Source: Syntrophaceae bacterium UBA7520 (GTDB lineage Bacteria > Desulfobacterota > Syntrophia > Syntrophales > Smithellaceae). From it: DNA of 64,000 bases. Made by a program: the position numbers and the translations under genes. This document shows positions 43,527 to 52,660 of the stretch, piece by piece (positions within the stretch are counted from its first letter, which is position 1; every line of letters starts with the position of its first letter). The DNA lies in the NCBI GenBank assembly GCA_002478265.1, contig DLNC01000015.1, positions 38,546 through 102,545 of the forward strand, in the 5' to 3' direction. Under the pieces are notes generated by a model. The model did not search any database and was not told where the DNA came from. It saw only the letters and a program-made list of their open reading frames with translations.

Positions 43527-44354
43527 ATGGCGAACGATTCCGGTATTTCCGGGTTAAGAGTATTATGCCAACCAGACGCAGACAAATCATGCGGCGCGTG
43601 CTGCGGCCTGTATAATTACGCGGATAGCTCGCGAGAAGCGCTGGTTTCTCGGCTCCGCGCGCGGAGCCGACTCTTTCGGGAAATGGTTTTCTCGAAAGAA
43701 GATTTGCAAGATTATAAGCGGATGATAATCGGGGCGGAAGATTTCCGGAAAAGATATGAAGAAATATATTGCTGCGAGTATTTGGGTTTTCTTGACAAAG
43801 AGGAGAAAAAAGTAGGCTGCCTTTTACACCCGCAGCAAAATTGCGGCAATGACCTGCGCGATATTTCTTTTTACGGACGTGAGTTGTGCGCCGGACATCT
43901 GTGCCCCAGCCATTACTTTATTCCCAACGCGCAGGTCGAAATACTAGTAAAGATAATCGATGATTGGTATCTTTACGGTCTTTGCATTACGGATATCGAC
44001 CTGGTAAAGACGTATTTTCGCCTGTTGGCGGATAAGATCGGCGCCGAGGTAAAACCGGAGGCTTTTCAAAATACTGATTTAAAGAAAATCGCCCGCCGCT
44101 ATTTTGATTGGAAAGTAGATTGGCCTTTCCGCTCGCCCGATACAAACAGATTGGGAAAATATTACTTTGACGGTTCGCAATATATGATAAGTCATATCGA
44201 TTACGAAAGTCTTGGCCGCCCCATCTCGCCGTTTAACAGTATATTTCTAAGCCTTTCTACCGTTTTTCGTTCGTCGCGGGAAATTGCCTTGGCCGAAGAG
44301 CTTCTTTCCTCAAATCTGGAAGATTTTATAAGTATTTATAATAAATTACCGTGA
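43527..44354 (+). CDS. Cysteine-rich YkgJ-like protein
   Basis: A 275-residue protein with cysteines grouped like the YkgJ/Fe-S or zinc-chelating family: CGACCG (residues ~22-27), a YCCEYLG segment, VGCLLHPQQNCGND and RELCAGHLCPSHY. Such clusters may bind Fe-S or zinc; the family includes flagellin lysine methylases, but the assignment here is weak. The C-terminal ~130 residues are helical without cysteines. A perfect 22-bp palindrome lies in its 5' part (43649-43670). The next gene (hpt) has its own promoter. Confidence 0.6.
   Translation: MANDSGISGLRVLCQPDADKSCGACCGLYNYADSSREALVSRLRARSRLFREMVFSKEDLQDYKRMIIGAEDFRKRYEEIYCCEYLGFLDKEEKKVGCLLHPQQNCGNDLRDISFYGRELCAGHLCPSHYFIPNAQVEILVKIIDDWYLYGLCITDIDLVKTYFRLLADKIGAEVKPEAFQNTDLKKIARRYFDWKVDWPFRSPDTNRLGKYYFDGSQYMISHIDYESLGRPISPFNSIFLSLSTVFRSSREIALAEELLSSNLEDFISIYNKLP
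43649..43670. repeat. Perfect 22-bp palindrome within coding sequence
   Basis: The half-site TCGGCTCCGCG is followed directly by its reverse complement with no spacer. It encodes the residues SRLRARSR. It could form a hairpin in the mRNA or be a protein-binding site; chance in GC-rich sequence is also possible. Confidence 0.7.
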
Positions 44355-44360
44355 TTTCTA

Positions 44361-44390
44361 TTGACAGATAACGCTCAGATTGGTTAATCT
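44361..44390 (+). promoter_or_regulatory. Promoter for hpt
   Basis: TTGACA (44361-44366), an 18-base spacer and TAATCT (44385-44390), about 20 bases ahead of the hpt ATG. Confidence 0.55.
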
Positions 44391-44411
44391 CGCATAGGGC
44401 GCAAGGTGTTT

Positions 44412-44942
44412 ATGACAAGCGATGATCAAAAGGAAATACTTTATAAAAACGAGGATATAGAAAAGCGCGTACGTGAGCTGGCGCGTCAGATATCGAAGGA
44501 TTACGCAGGCCGTGAATTAATCGTCATCGGAATTCTCAAGGGGGCGTTTATCTTTATGGCCGATTTGATAAGGGTGCTGAGCATTCCTTGCACAATTGAT
44601 TTTGTGCGTTGCGCCAGTTACGGCACAGGTTCGGAAAGTTCGGAGAAGGTTGTGCTGACCAAAGATATTGAAACTGCCATCAAAGACCGTGATGTGCTGA
44701 TTGTGGAAGATATCGTGGATACAGGTTTGACGCTTAAATATCTCGTGGAATGGCTCAAGGAAAGAAGCCCGCGTTCCCTGAGGGTGTGCGCTCTTTTGGA
44801 TAAGCGTAAAAGAAGGAAAGTGCCTTTTGAAGCCGACTACGTGGGGTTCACGATGGATGATGGTTTCTTGGTTGGTTACGGTCTTGACTTTGGCGAGCGT
44901 TACAGATTTTTACCCGACATTTACGTCATCAAACAGCAATAA
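44412..44942 (+). CDS. hpt: Hypoxanthine phosphoribosyltransferase
   Basis: A 176-residue purine-salvage enzyme joining hypoxanthine or guanine to PRPP. The PRPP loop is VLIVEDIVDTGLT, with the base-binding block GILKGAFIFMADLI and DYVGFTMDDGFLVGYGLDF. I use the ATG at 44412; a GTG two codons earlier is also possible, and AAGG lies upstream. The zinc-ribbon gene follows 14 bases later and may be on the same transcript. Confidence 0.95.
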   Translation: MTSDDQKEILYKNEDIEKRVRELARQISKDYAGRELIVIGILKGAFIFMADLIRVLSIPCTIDFVRCASYGTGSESSEKVVLTKDIETAIKDRDVLIVEDIVDTGLTLKYLVEWLKERSPRSLRVCALLDKRKRRKVPFEADYVGFTMDDGFLVGYGLDFGERYRFLPDIYVIKQQ

Positions 44943-44956
44943 TAGAGAGGGGAAAA

Positions 44957-45946
44957 ATGGTTATACAATGCAGGCAATGCCGGACGAAATTTTATTTTGA
45001 TGATACGCTCATGCTGGAAGACGGGTTATGGATGCGCTGCAGCCGTTGCGGGCATGTTTTCTTTCAAAATAATCCGTTGACTTCTTTTCGCTATGAAAAA
45101 ACTCCGACGGAAGCCAGGTCATCTTCTACGGATGACGAAAAAATCGCTGAACAGAAAACCGAGTTGACTCTGGAAACTTCCCCGCCCACGGGTCCTGATG
45201 AGGATGTCATACGTTTTCTGGATAATGTTTTGGAAGCAAAAAAGGAATCAGCCCAGCGGGCAACGCCGGAGCCGGAGAGTTTTTCCCGCGGTAATTTACG
45301 CAGAGAAAGATTTGAAGGCGAGATGGAAGGTGAAGGAGCGGCGGAAAATATTCCGGAAAGGGCCGCAGCAATAAAGCCAAAAAAGCAGGTTAAAGAATCC
45401 GGCGGCAAAGGATGGAAGGTGTTTATCTGGTCAGTCCTGGTTATTTTGGTAATTCCCGCCGCTATTTATTTTGTTTTATACCCGCAAATGGGCGACCGTT
45501 TCATAGAAATGGCGCACAAGTATATCAATGACCCGGAGCCCGCGCGTCCTGAAGTAGTCATCGCGCAGGTAAAACTGGAAAACATAAGCCAGAGAATTAT
45601 CACGAACAGCAAGATCGGAGAGATACGCGTGATGGAGGGAGTGGCTGTTAATCAGGCCGATTACGCCATATCACGGATAATGGTCAAAGGAACAATTATT
45701 GACGAAAATTCCATTGTGCTGGGCGAACAGACAAGTTATGCTGGAAACATTCTGACGGAAGAAGAATTGACGACTTTATCCGCCGAGGAAATGGCAAAAA
45801 TTTTGGCGCGACCGGAAGGCGGCAATAATAGAAACGACAAGATTGTGCCCAACGGGCAAATTCCCTTTATGATTGTTTTTACCGGAGAGCCCCCGGGAGT
45901 AATTAAAACGACGGTGACGGTTATCGGCGCCGAGCGTCTTCTTTAA
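44957..45946 (+). CDS. Zinc-ribbon/DUF3426 membrane protein
   Basis: A 329-residue protein. The N-terminus is an MJ0042-type zinc ribbon with C5-x2-C8 (QCRQCRTKF) and CSRCGHVF. An acidic linker (about 50-150) leads to one membrane helix (about 155-175, VFIWSVLVILVIPAAIYFVLY) and an extracytoplasmic DUF3426 domain ending FTGEPPGVIKTTVTVIGAERL. Function unknown; such proteins are common in proteobacteria, with the zinc ribbon in the cytoplasm. Confidence 0.85.
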   Translation: MVIQCRQCRTKFYFDDTLMLEDGLWMRCSRCGHVFFQNNPLTSFRYEKTPTEARSSSTDDEKIAEQKTELTLETSPPTGPDEDVIRFLDNVLEAKKESAQRATPEPESFSRGNLRRERFEGEMEGEGAAENIPERAAAIKPKKQVKESGGKGWKVFIWSVLVILVIPAAIYFVLYPQMGDRFIEMAHKYINDPEPARPEVVIAQVKLENISQRIITNSKIGEIRVMEGVAVNQADYAISRIMVKGTIIDENSIVLGEQTSYAGNILTEEELTTLSAEEMAKILARPEGGNNRNDKIVPNGQIPFMIVFTGEPPGVIKTTVTVIGAERLL

Positions 45947-45986
45947 AGATACTCTGGACTTTGCGCGTATCTGATAATCTTGCCGC

Positions 45987-46616
45987 CTATCCGATAATCT
46001 TGGCAAGGGATTTTTTGGTTATTACACCTTCGCGTAACACCGCCGGGGGATGACAGGTTATATCAATTATTGTCGAAGCTTTTTCTCCCGGCGTAACGCC
46101 GCCATCAATAACCGCGTCAATTTTCACGCCTATCTGTTCGATAACTTTATCAGCGGTGACGCATTCCGGCTGGCCGCTAAGGTTCGCGCTGGTCGCGGTA
46201 AGCGGACGGCCGGATTTCTCGGCGATTAAGCGCGGGAGGGGATGTCCGGGAAGCCTGATGCCGATTTTGCCGCTGCCGGCGGTAAGGAGTGCAGATACAT
46301 TTTCGGCGGCATTGAAGACAATAGTCAAAGGCCCGGGCCAGAAAGATTTCATCAGTTTATCAGCCAGGTCAGTGGAGTTTTTAATAAGCGGATAAATATC
46401 GTCCTGTGCCGATATGATTACAGAAATGGGATTATGGAAGGCGCGCCCTTTGATATCAAAAATCCTGCTGAGGGCCTGTTCGTTGGTTGCGTCTGCACCC
46501 AGGCCATAAAATGTTTCTGTCGGATAAGCAATAACGCCGCCGCGCGAAATCAGCGCGGCGGCGCGGCTGATTATCTCCTCTGATTGCTCTGGCGATAATT
46601 TCCAGACATTGGTCAT
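45987..46616 (-). CDS. tsaC: L-threonylcarbamoyladenylate synthase (TsaC/Sua5 family)
   Basis: A 209-residue enzyme making the TC-AMP used for t6A in tRNAs that read ANN codons. The family block GGVIAYPTETFYGLGADAT and KGRAFHNPISVII bind ATP and threonine; PGPLTIVF, IGIRLPGHPLPRLI and GRPLTATSANLSGQPECV follow. It lacks the C-terminal Sua5 domain, so it is the short TsaC form. The start overlaps purE by four bases. Confidence 0.94.
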   Translation of the reverse strand: MTNVWKLSPEQSEEIISRAAALISRGGVIAYPTETFYGLGADATNEQALSRIFDIKGRAFHNPISVIISAQDDIYPLIKNSTDLADKLMKSFWPGPLTIVFNAAENVSALLTAGSGKIGIRLPGHPLPRLIAEKSGRPLTATSANLSGQPECVTADKVIEQIGVKIDAVIDGGVTPGEKASTIIDITCHPPAVLREGVITKKSLAKIIG

Positions 46617-47122
46617 TTAAGTTTTTCCTGTTTTGACTCTACCTCCTGCGCCATTTGCAAAATATAAGCGTCAAGTTTATCGGCCAAAGCTTTATCGGAA
46701 AGAGCGAGCATGCGCACGGCAAAAAGGGCGGCGTTTTTTGCGCCTGCCTTGCCGATGGCCATCGTGGCCACCGGAATTCCGCCGGGCATTTGCACGGTCG
46801 CCAGAAGCGCGTCCAGGCCTTTGAGCGCTGTCGCGTCGATCGGAACTCCGATTACCGGCAAAGGCGTGTGCGAGGCAATAACGCCGGCCAGATGCGCCGC
46901 CGCTCCCGCGCCGGCAATGATAATTTTAATGCCTTTGTTTTTCGCCTCGGAGGCGAATTTGGCGGTGCGTTCCGGCGCACGATGAGCCGAGGTAAGAATG
47001 AGTTCGTAGCCAATTCCGAATTCCTCAAGAATTTTTGTCGCTTCAGACATGACCGGAAGGTCTGAATCGCTGCCCATGACGACGCTGACTAAAATATTTT
47101 GGGGATCATTTTTATCTTTCAT
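46613..47122 (-). CDS. purE: N5-carboxyaminoimidazole ribonucleotide mutase
   Basis: A 169-residue enzyme of purine synthesis that rearranges N5-CAIR to CAIR. Family motifs are VMGSDSDLPVM, ILTSAHRAPERT, AGAGAAAHLAGVIAS and VQMPGGIPVATMAIG. The start is the ATG at 47122, with AGGAGA (complement of 47127-47132) correctly spaced; a longer frame adds 16 residues without a ribosome site. Coupled to tsaC by ATGA overlap. Confidence 0.95.
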   Translation of the reverse strand: MKDKNDPQNILVSVVMGSDSDLPVMSEATKILEEFGIGYELILTSAHRAPERTAKFASEAKNKGIKIIIAGAGAAAHLAGVIASHTPLPVIGVPIDATALKGLDALLATVQMPGGIPVATMAIGKAGAKNAALFAVRMLALSDKALADKLDAYILQMAQEVESKQEKLK

Positions 47123-47241
47123 GCCATCTCCTTGTTTGCTTATTCTGATTAACCAGTATTTTGTCCGCAAAAATAATATAAGTCAGGTGAATTATTTTTA
47201 GTTAGCTTATCAGCATTCTAATTGCAAGATAAGTTTTTGTC

Positions 47242-47270
47242 TTGACTTATCAATTTGCGCTCACTAAAGT
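47242..47270 (+). promoter_or_regulatory. Promoter for the cyclophilin gene
   Basis: TTGACT (47242-47247), a 17-base spacer and TAAAGT (47265-47270), close ahead of the start at 47289. Confidence 0.5.
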
Positions 47271-47288
47271 GAAAAAAAGGAGAAAAAA

Positions 47289-47822
47289 ATGCAAGACGAA
47301 ATAACAGCAGTAATTGATACGGAAAAGGGAGCAATACGCCTGCGGCTTTTTGCCGCTCAGGCTCCCCTCACCGTAGCTAATTTTATCAATCTGGCGCGCC
47401 GCGGCTATTACAATAATTTGAAGTTTCATCGGGTAATCGCTGATTTCATGATTCAGGGCGGCTGTCCCATGGGCGACGGGCGCGGGGGACCGGGGTATCG
47501 CTTCGCGGATGAATTTGTCAAGGAATTGAAGCACAACAAACCCGGTATTCTTTCCATGGCCAATGCCGGACCCGGCACCAACGGCAGTCAGTTTTTCATC
47601 ACGCACGTTGCCACTCCCTGGCTGGACGGGAAACACACGGTTTTTGGCGAAGTGATGGGCGATGCAGACCAAAAAGTCGTTAATGCGATTGTGCAGGGCG
47701 ATAAAATAAAATCCGTCACTATCGGGGGCGATTTTTCTGCGCTGATGGAAAGTGTTAAAAAAACGGCAGATAAATGGAACGAGGCGCTGGATGCCAATTT
47801 CCCTCATCTTTCTATGGATTGA
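47289..47822 (+). CDS. Cyclophilin-type peptidyl-prolyl isomerase
   Basis: A 177-residue cytoplasmic cyclophilin that isomerises X-Pro bonds. The active-site strand [15 protein letters not shown] contains the catalytic Arg; [14 protein letters not shown] and [12 protein letters not shown] complete the site. No signal peptide. AAAGGAG precedes the ATG. Confidence 0.95.
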   Translation: MQDEITAVIDTEKGAIRLRLFAAQAPLTVANFINLARRGYYNNLKFHRVIADFMIQGGCPMGDGRGGPGYRFADEFVKELKHNKPGILSMANAGPGTNGSQFFITHVATPWLDGKHTVFGEVMGDADQKVVNAIVQGDKIKSVTIGGDFSALMESVKKTADKWNEALDANFPHLSMD

Positions 47823-47888
47823 CCGCCGGAAATGTTGAATTCGTAGAAGAATTTTATCCGATAAAAGTCCTAACGAAAGAGATAAATT

Positions 47889-49667
47889 ATGACGCTGGAA
47901 ATGCTGATTGTTCTGGGCGTGATTGCTCTAGCCGTATTTTTGTTCGCTTCGGAAAAAATTCCCGTCGATCTTACCGCGATAATCGTCATGGCTATTTTGC
48001 TTTTGACCGGAATTGTTACTCCTCAGGAGGGTCTTTCCGGCTTCAGTAATATGGCCACGGTAACTGTCGGAGCTATGTTTATTCTCAGTGCAGCACTGCA
48101 GAAAACGGGAGCAGTGAATTTTTTGGGGAACATTTCTTCTAAGGTATTCAACTTTAACTTCTGGATTGGGCTTATCGGAACGATGATTCTGGTCGGCGTT
48201 ATTTCCGCTTTCGTCAATAATACGCCGGTTGTCGCTGTCTTTATACCTATTTTGCTGGGATTGTCCGCGAAAAACAAAATCAGTCCGGCGAAACTTTTAA
48301 TGCCGATTTCCTTTGCATCAATGTTCGGCGGTGTCTGCACGCTCATCGGCACGTCTACAAATATACTGGTCAGTTCAATCGCTGTTCAGCATGGCTTGCC
48401 TGCTTTTAGTATGTTCGAATTTACAAAAATGGGCCTGGTATTTTTCGCGGTAGGCATCATTTACATGATAATTTTCGGTGTAAGGATTATTCCGGTAAGA
48501 TCAGCAGACGGAGAATTGACCGAAAAGTATAAAATGCGCGACTATCTGACGGATATAGTTCTGTTGTCCGGCGCAAAATCGATCGGGATGAGAGTGGCTG
48601 ATTCGCCCTTGGTGAAAGAGTTGGAAATCGACATTCTGGAGGTTATCCGCAACGGACAGCGCTTGCTCGTGCCTGTGTCAGACATCGTGTTGCAGGAAAA
48701 TGATTTATTGCGCGTCCGCTGCGATATCAAGCAATTACAGGAACTGAAAGATATAGTGGGCATTCAAATGAAATCGGATTGTGAACTTCACGAAGGTGAC
48801 TTTCACTGTGAAGCATTGATGTTAACCGAAGTTGTTATCGCTCCGAATTCAAGATTAATCGGCAAGACGATAAAGTCTTCATATTTTCGTAATATTTTCC
48901 GCGCCACGGCTCTTGCGCTAAGACACAGAGGGCAGTTATTAAATAAAGGTTTTGCTGACACGCCGCTAAACTCGGGCGACGCCATTTTGGTCGAAACCAG
49001 AAAAGAAAACTATGCAACGCTGAAAAACAACAATAATTTCGTGATTGTTTCGGATATTGAAGCTCCGCAGTACCGGAAAGAAAAGATAATTCCCGCGCTG
49101 CTGATCGTTTCCGGCGTTATTATCGCGGCCGCGACAGGCGTCTCTTCGATCATGGTTAGCGCGATTATCGGCGCTGTTCTTCTTGTTGCTTTAGGCTGTA
49201 TTTCGCTCGAAGAAGCTTATGATTCTGTGGACTGGAAGGTTATTTTTCTCCTCGGCGGCATTATTTCTCTTGGCGTAGCGCTGGAAAAAACTGGTGCTGC
49301 CGCTTATCTTTCTGGTAAAATGATTAAGCTTTTGGGAGATATGGGACCTGTTGCGATTGTCGCCGCTCTTTATATTTTGACGTCGCTTCTGACGGAAACC
49401 ATGTCTAATAACGCTACGGCGGTATTGCTCGCGCCAATAGCCATCGCCGCGGCTTCAGCGATGGGCGTAAGCCCCAAGCCATTTTTAATGGCAGTTGCTT
49501 TTGCCGCATCGGCGAGTTTTATGACACCCGTCGGTTACCAGACAAATACGATGATTTACGGTGTCGGTCAGTACAGGTTTTCGGATTTTATAAAGGTGGG
49601 AACTCCTCTTAATCTGATTTTTTTAATTTTGGCCACTCTCTTGATTCCCGTATTCTTTCCTTTTTAG
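47889..49667 (+). CDS. SLC13/DASS-family permease with two RCK-C domains
   Basis: A 592-residue Na+-coupled anion carrier. The N- and C-halves each have about six helices with the substrate-site motifs GTSTNILVSS and GYQTNTMIYG. Between them (about 205-375) lie two TrkA-C/RCK-C domains (EIDILEVIRNGQRLL, RHRGQLLNKGFADTPLNSGDAIL) that are cytoplasmic and may sense a ligand. Likely substrates are di- or tricarboxylates or sulfate. A mechanosensitive channel gene follows 9 bases downstream. Confidence 0.92.
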   Translation: MTLEMLIVLGVIALAVFLFASEKIPVDLTAIIVMAILLLTGIVTPQEGLSGFSNMATVTVGAMFILSAALQKTGAVNFLGNISSKVFNFNFWIGLIGTMILVGVISAFVNNTPVVAVFIPILLGLSAKNKISPAKLLMPISFASMFGGVCTLIGTSTNILVSSIAVQHGLPAFSMFEFTKMGLVFFAVGIIYMIIFGVRIIPVRSADGELTEKYKMRDYLTDIVLLSGAKSIGMRVADSPLVKELEIDILEVIRNGQRLLVPVSDIVLQENDLLRVRCDIKQLQELKDIVGIQMKSDCELHEGDFHCEALMLTEVVIAPNSRLIGKTIKSSYFRNIFRATALALRHRGQLLNKGFADTPLNSGDAILVETRKENYATLKNNNNFVIVSDIEAPQYRKEKIIPALLIVSGVIIAAATGVSSIMVSAIIGAVLLVALGCISLEEAYDSVDWKVIFLLGGIISLGVALEKTGAAAYLSGKMIKLLGDMGPVAIVAALYILTSLLTETMSNNATAVLLAPIAIAAASAMGVSPKPFLMAVAFAASASFMTPVGYQTNTMIYGVGQYRFSDFIKVGTPLNLIFLILATLLIPVFFPF

Positions 49668-49676
49668 GAGGGTGCT

Positions 49677-50537
49677 ATGGATGCCTTCGCCGGCTTAGCG
49701 AGAAAAATAATAGAATCCTTTAAAATGCCCCTTTTTGATATGGGGGATTCGTCATTTACCGTCTTGACTCTCCTATATTTGATTTTGGCGACACTGCTTT
49801 TGGTCTTTCTGGCGTCTAAATTAAATAAAATAGTAACAGAGCGTCTGCTGGCAAAAAGCAAAATTGATTACGGCGTGCGCGCCGCCACCGGCTCTATTAT
49901 AAAATATGCCGTTCTTACCATTGGGTTTATTGTTATTTTACAAACAGCCGGCATCAATTTAAGCAGCCTGGCAATTTTATTTGGCGCTTTGGGAATAGGG
50001 ATAGGTTTCGGCCTGCAGAATGTAATCAATAACTTTGTCAGCGGGCTGATCATTCTTTTTGAGCGCCCGATTAAAGTGGGTGACAGAATAGAAGTTGCCG
50101 GAGTCGCCGGTGACGTGACTGATATTTCCATGCGCGCCACGACAATTTTAACCAACGACAATATTTCCATAATCGTTCCCAATTCACAGTTTATTTCCGA
50201 AGTTGTAATAAATTGGAGCCATACGGACCGCAGCGTTCGTTTTAATTATCCGATAGGCGTATCATATAAGGAAGATCCCGAGGTGGTAAAAAAAGTTTTG
50301 TTGGAAATCGCTTATGACAATCCCGGTGTCCTCAAAAACCCCAAACCTGATGTGCTTTTCACGCAATATGCCGATAGCTCCATGATGTTCAATCTGCGCG
50401 TCTGGACGCGTGAGTATATAAACCGGCCCGGCGTTCTTAAAAGCCAGCTCTATTATGAAATTTCCCGGCGTTTTCGCAAAGCCGGCATAGAAATTCCTTT
50501 CCCGCAACGCGATGTTCACATTAAACATGATAAATAA
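49677..50537 (+). CDS. MscS-family mechanosensitive channel
   Basis: A 286-residue small-conductance channel opened by membrane tension. Three N-terminal helices include the pore-lining one (FGALGIGIGFGLQNVINNFVSG), then the beta-domain RPIKVGDRIEVAGVAGDVTDI, NSQFISEVVINWS and the C-terminal alpha/beta domain. AGGAGG precedes the ATG; likely co-transcribed with the SLC13 carrier. Confidence 0.93.
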   Translation: MDAFAGLARKIIESFKMPLFDMGDSSFTVLTLLYLILATLLLVFLASKLNKIVTERLLAKSKIDYGVRAATGSIIKYAVLTIGFIVILQTAGINLSSLAILFGALGIGIGFGLQNVINNFVSGLIILFERPIKVGDRIEVAGVAGDVTDISMRATTILTNDNISIIVPNSQFISEVVINWSHTDRSVRFNYPIGVSYKEDPEVVKKVLLEIAYDNPGVLKNPKPDVLFTQYADSSMMFNLRVWTREYINRPGVLKSQLYYEISRRFRKAGIEIPFPQRDVHIKHDK

Positions 50538-50610
50538 CGGTGTTTTGTCGTCAGTTGTGCATAGATAATGAATGTTATTTTATTTATTGTAAGAAATTAT
50601 ATCTGAATAG

Positions 50611-50639
50611 TTGACAGAAAATATTTCTGCTCGTATACT
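50611..50639 (+). promoter_or_regulatory. Strong promoter of the split purH pair
   Basis: Consensus TTGACA (50611-50616), exactly 17 bases, and TATACT (50634-50639), giving a leader of about 40 bases to the ATG at 50686. A longer open frame that would start at 50611 is ruled out because that TTG is the -35 box. Confidence 0.8.
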
Positions 50640-50685
50640 CCCGCCGCAAAAACAGTTCCTATTTCTGCAAGGAGTCGTAGCCAAA

Positions 50686-51417
50686 ATGAAAGTGAGTTTA
50701 TGCGATTATTTATCAGGCAATGAATACCCGGGCCGTGGCATCTGCATTGGCCTTGCGCCTTCGGGCAAAAAAGCGATGATTGCCTATTTCATCATGGGTC
50801 GCAGCGCCAATAGCCGCAACCGCGTGTTCGACCCCATCAAAGGCGGTATTTGCACCAAAGCGGCGGATCCCGAAAAAATGACGGACCCGCATCTGATTAT
50901 TTATAACCCGGTGCTGACTTTTAAAAAAACAACAATCGTTACTAATGGTGACCAGACCAATACCATTTATGATTTCATGAAGAGCAATAAATTTTCCGGA
51001 TACAACTTTGAAGCCGCGCTAAAAAAGCGCACATTTGAAGACGACAAGCCGAACTGGACACCCCGTATCTCCGGGCTGCTGGACATGAAAACCGGCGCCT
51101 ACAAACTCAGTATTTTAAAGAGCTGTGACGGCAATAAAAAAAGCGCCCAGCGGTTTGTTTTTGACTATGCAGAGCCGCTTGCCGCTGAAGGACATTTCAT
51201 CAGCACCTACAAATGCAACGGCGATCCGATTCCCAGTTTTGAGGGCGAGCCTATGCGCGTGGCCATCGATGAAGATGACCCTAATGAACTCGCAGGTAAG
51301 CTTTGGGAAGCGTTGAATGAAGAAAATAAGGTCAGCCTATTTGTGCGCGCCATCAAATTGAAGACGCAAGAATATGAAGATGTAATCATTAATAAGTACA
51401 AAGCGGTGGAGAGATAA
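50686..51417 (+). CDS. IMP cyclohydrolase, PurO-like (stand-alone)
   Basis: A 243-residue enzyme predicted to close FAICAR to IMP, the last step of purine synthesis. It belongs to the PurO-type IMP cyclohydrolase family (GICIGLAPSGKKAMIAYFIMGRSANSRNRVF, GDQTNTIYDF-like text, PNWTPRISGL, PIPSFEGEP), known best in archaea, not the fused PurH type. The start is the ATG at 50686 (AAGGAG upstream). It is followed after 3 bases by a stand-alone AICAR transformylase, so the two steps of PurH are split here between two coupled genes. Confidence 0.85.
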   Translation: MKVSLCDYLSGNEYPGRGICIGLAPSGKKAMIAYFIMGRSANSRNRVFDPIKGGICTKAADPEKMTDPHLIIYNPVLTFKKTTIVTNGDQTNTIYDFMKSNKFSGYNFEAALKKRTFEDDKPNWTPRISGLLDMKTGAYKLSILKSCDGNKKSAQRFVFDYAEPLAAEGHFISTYKCNGDPIPSFEGEPMRVAIDEDDPNELAGKLWEALNEENKVSLFVRAIKLKTQEYEDVIINKYKAVER

Positions 51418-51420
51418 TTT

Positions 51421-52599
51421 ATGAACGAAATTGAACTCAAATACGGCTGCAATCCCAACCAGAAACCGGCGCGGATTTTTATGGCCGATGGAGGAGAGCT
51501 GCCGGTAACGGTGCTAAACGGCAAGCCCGGTTATATTAATTTTTTAGACGCTCTCAACAGCTGGCAGCTGGTTAAAGAACTAAAAGAAAGCCTTGGCATG
51601 CCGGCTGCCGCGTCCTTTAAGCACGTTTCTCCCGCCGGCGCAGCTTTGGGCTTCCCTCTCGATAGAGTATTGCGAAAGATGTATCACATCGATCCGAAGA
51701 TGAAACTCTCACCGCTTGCCTGCGCTTACGCGCGCGCGCGCGGCGCCGACCGCATGAGCAGCTTCGGAGACTGGATAGCGTTGAGCGATGTCTGTGACGT
51801 GCCTACAGCAGCAATCATCAAAAATGAAGTTACTGACGGTATTATTGCGCCGGGCTATAAGCCGGAAGCACTGGAAATTCTGAAATCCAAAAAAGGCGGC
51901 AACTATAATATTGTGCAGATTGATCAAAACTACGTTCCTGTTTCTCTGGAACATAAGCAGGTTTACGGTATCACATTTGAGCAGGGAAGAAACGATTTAA
52001 AAATCGATGCCCGCATGCTGGAAAATATCGTAACGGAAAACAAAACGCTCACCGAAGCGCAAAAGCGCGATCTGGTGCTGGCGCTAATTACGCTCAAATA
52101 CACGCAGTCCAACAGTGTATGTTACGTGCAAGACGGCCAGGTAATTGGCGTGGGCGCCGGACAACAAAGCCGCATTCACTGTACAAGGCTTGCGGGACAA
52201 AAAGCGGATCTCTGGCAATTGCGTCACATGCCCAAAGTTCTTAATTTGCCGTTTCGTGACGATGTTGCCAAGCCCAACCGCGATAACGCCATCGATGTTT
52301 ACCTGGGCGATACGCCAGAAGATGTCATCGGTGATGATGTATGGGCTGAAACATTTACGAAACAGCCTAAACCCTTAACTAAAGCTCAAAGGCAGAAATG
52401 GTTAAGTAAGGTTACTGGAGTGTGCTTGGGAAGCGACGCTTTTTTCCCCTTTGAAGATAACATCGAACGCGCCCGCCGCAGCGGCGTAACTGCGATTGTC
52501 GAACCCGGGGGCTCCATTCGCGATCAGCAGGTGATTGACACATGCAACAAATACGGTATCGTGATGGCATTTTGCGGCCTGCGCCTTTTCCATCACTAG
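51421..52599 (+). CDS. Stand-alone AICAR formyltransferase (PurH C-domain family)
   Basis: A 392-residue enzyme that adds the formyl group to AICAR using 10-formyl-THF. The catalytic Lys-His pair is in FKHVSPAGAA; other family text is LKYGCNPNQKPA, ALITLKYTQSNSVCY, IGVGAGQQSRIHCTRLAG and SDAFFPFEDNIERA. It lacks the N-terminal MGS-like IMP cyclohydrolase domain of PurH; the preceding PurO-like gene supplies that activity. Stop is 61 bases from the convergent purD stop. Confidence 0.9.
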   Translation: MNEIELKYGCNPNQKPARIFMADGGELPVTVLNGKPGYINFLDALNSWQLVKELKESLGMPAAASFKHVSPAGAALGFPLDRVLRKMYHIDPKMKLSPLACAYARARGADRMSSFGDWIALSDVCDVPTAAIIKNEVTDGIIAPGYKPEALEILKSKKGGNYNIVQIDQNYVPVSLEHKQVYGITFEQGRNDLKIDARMLENIVTENKTLTEAQKRDLVLALITLKYTQSNSVCYVQDGQVIGVGAGQQSRIHCTRLAGQKADLWQLRHMPKVLNLPFRDDVAKPNRDNAIDVYLGDTPEDVIGDDVWAETFTKQPKPLTKAQRQKWLSKVTGVCLGSDAFFPFEDNIERARRSGVTAIVEPGGSIRDQQVIDTCNKYGIVMAFCGLRLFHH

Positions 52600-52625
52600 A
52601 AATATCTTGCGGGTGTAAAAAACAT

Positions 52626-52651
52626 GTAATTACTCAAAGTAATTACTCAAA
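52626..52651. repeat. 13-bp tandem direct repeat
   Basis: GTAATTACTCAAA is present twice head to tail between the convergent AICAR formyltransferase and purD genes. Only two copies; no function inferred. Confidence 0.8.
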
Positions 52652-52660
52652 GCGCGGAAT

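Noticed and set aside
50611..50685. N-terminal extension of the IMP cyclohydrolase frame
   Set aside because: Its TTG start is the -35 box of a consensus promoter, and a good ribosome site precedes the ATG at 50686.
52626..52651. Tandem 13-bp repeat as a possible CRISPR or iteron
   Set aside because: Only two units, no spacers, no nearby cas or replication genes.
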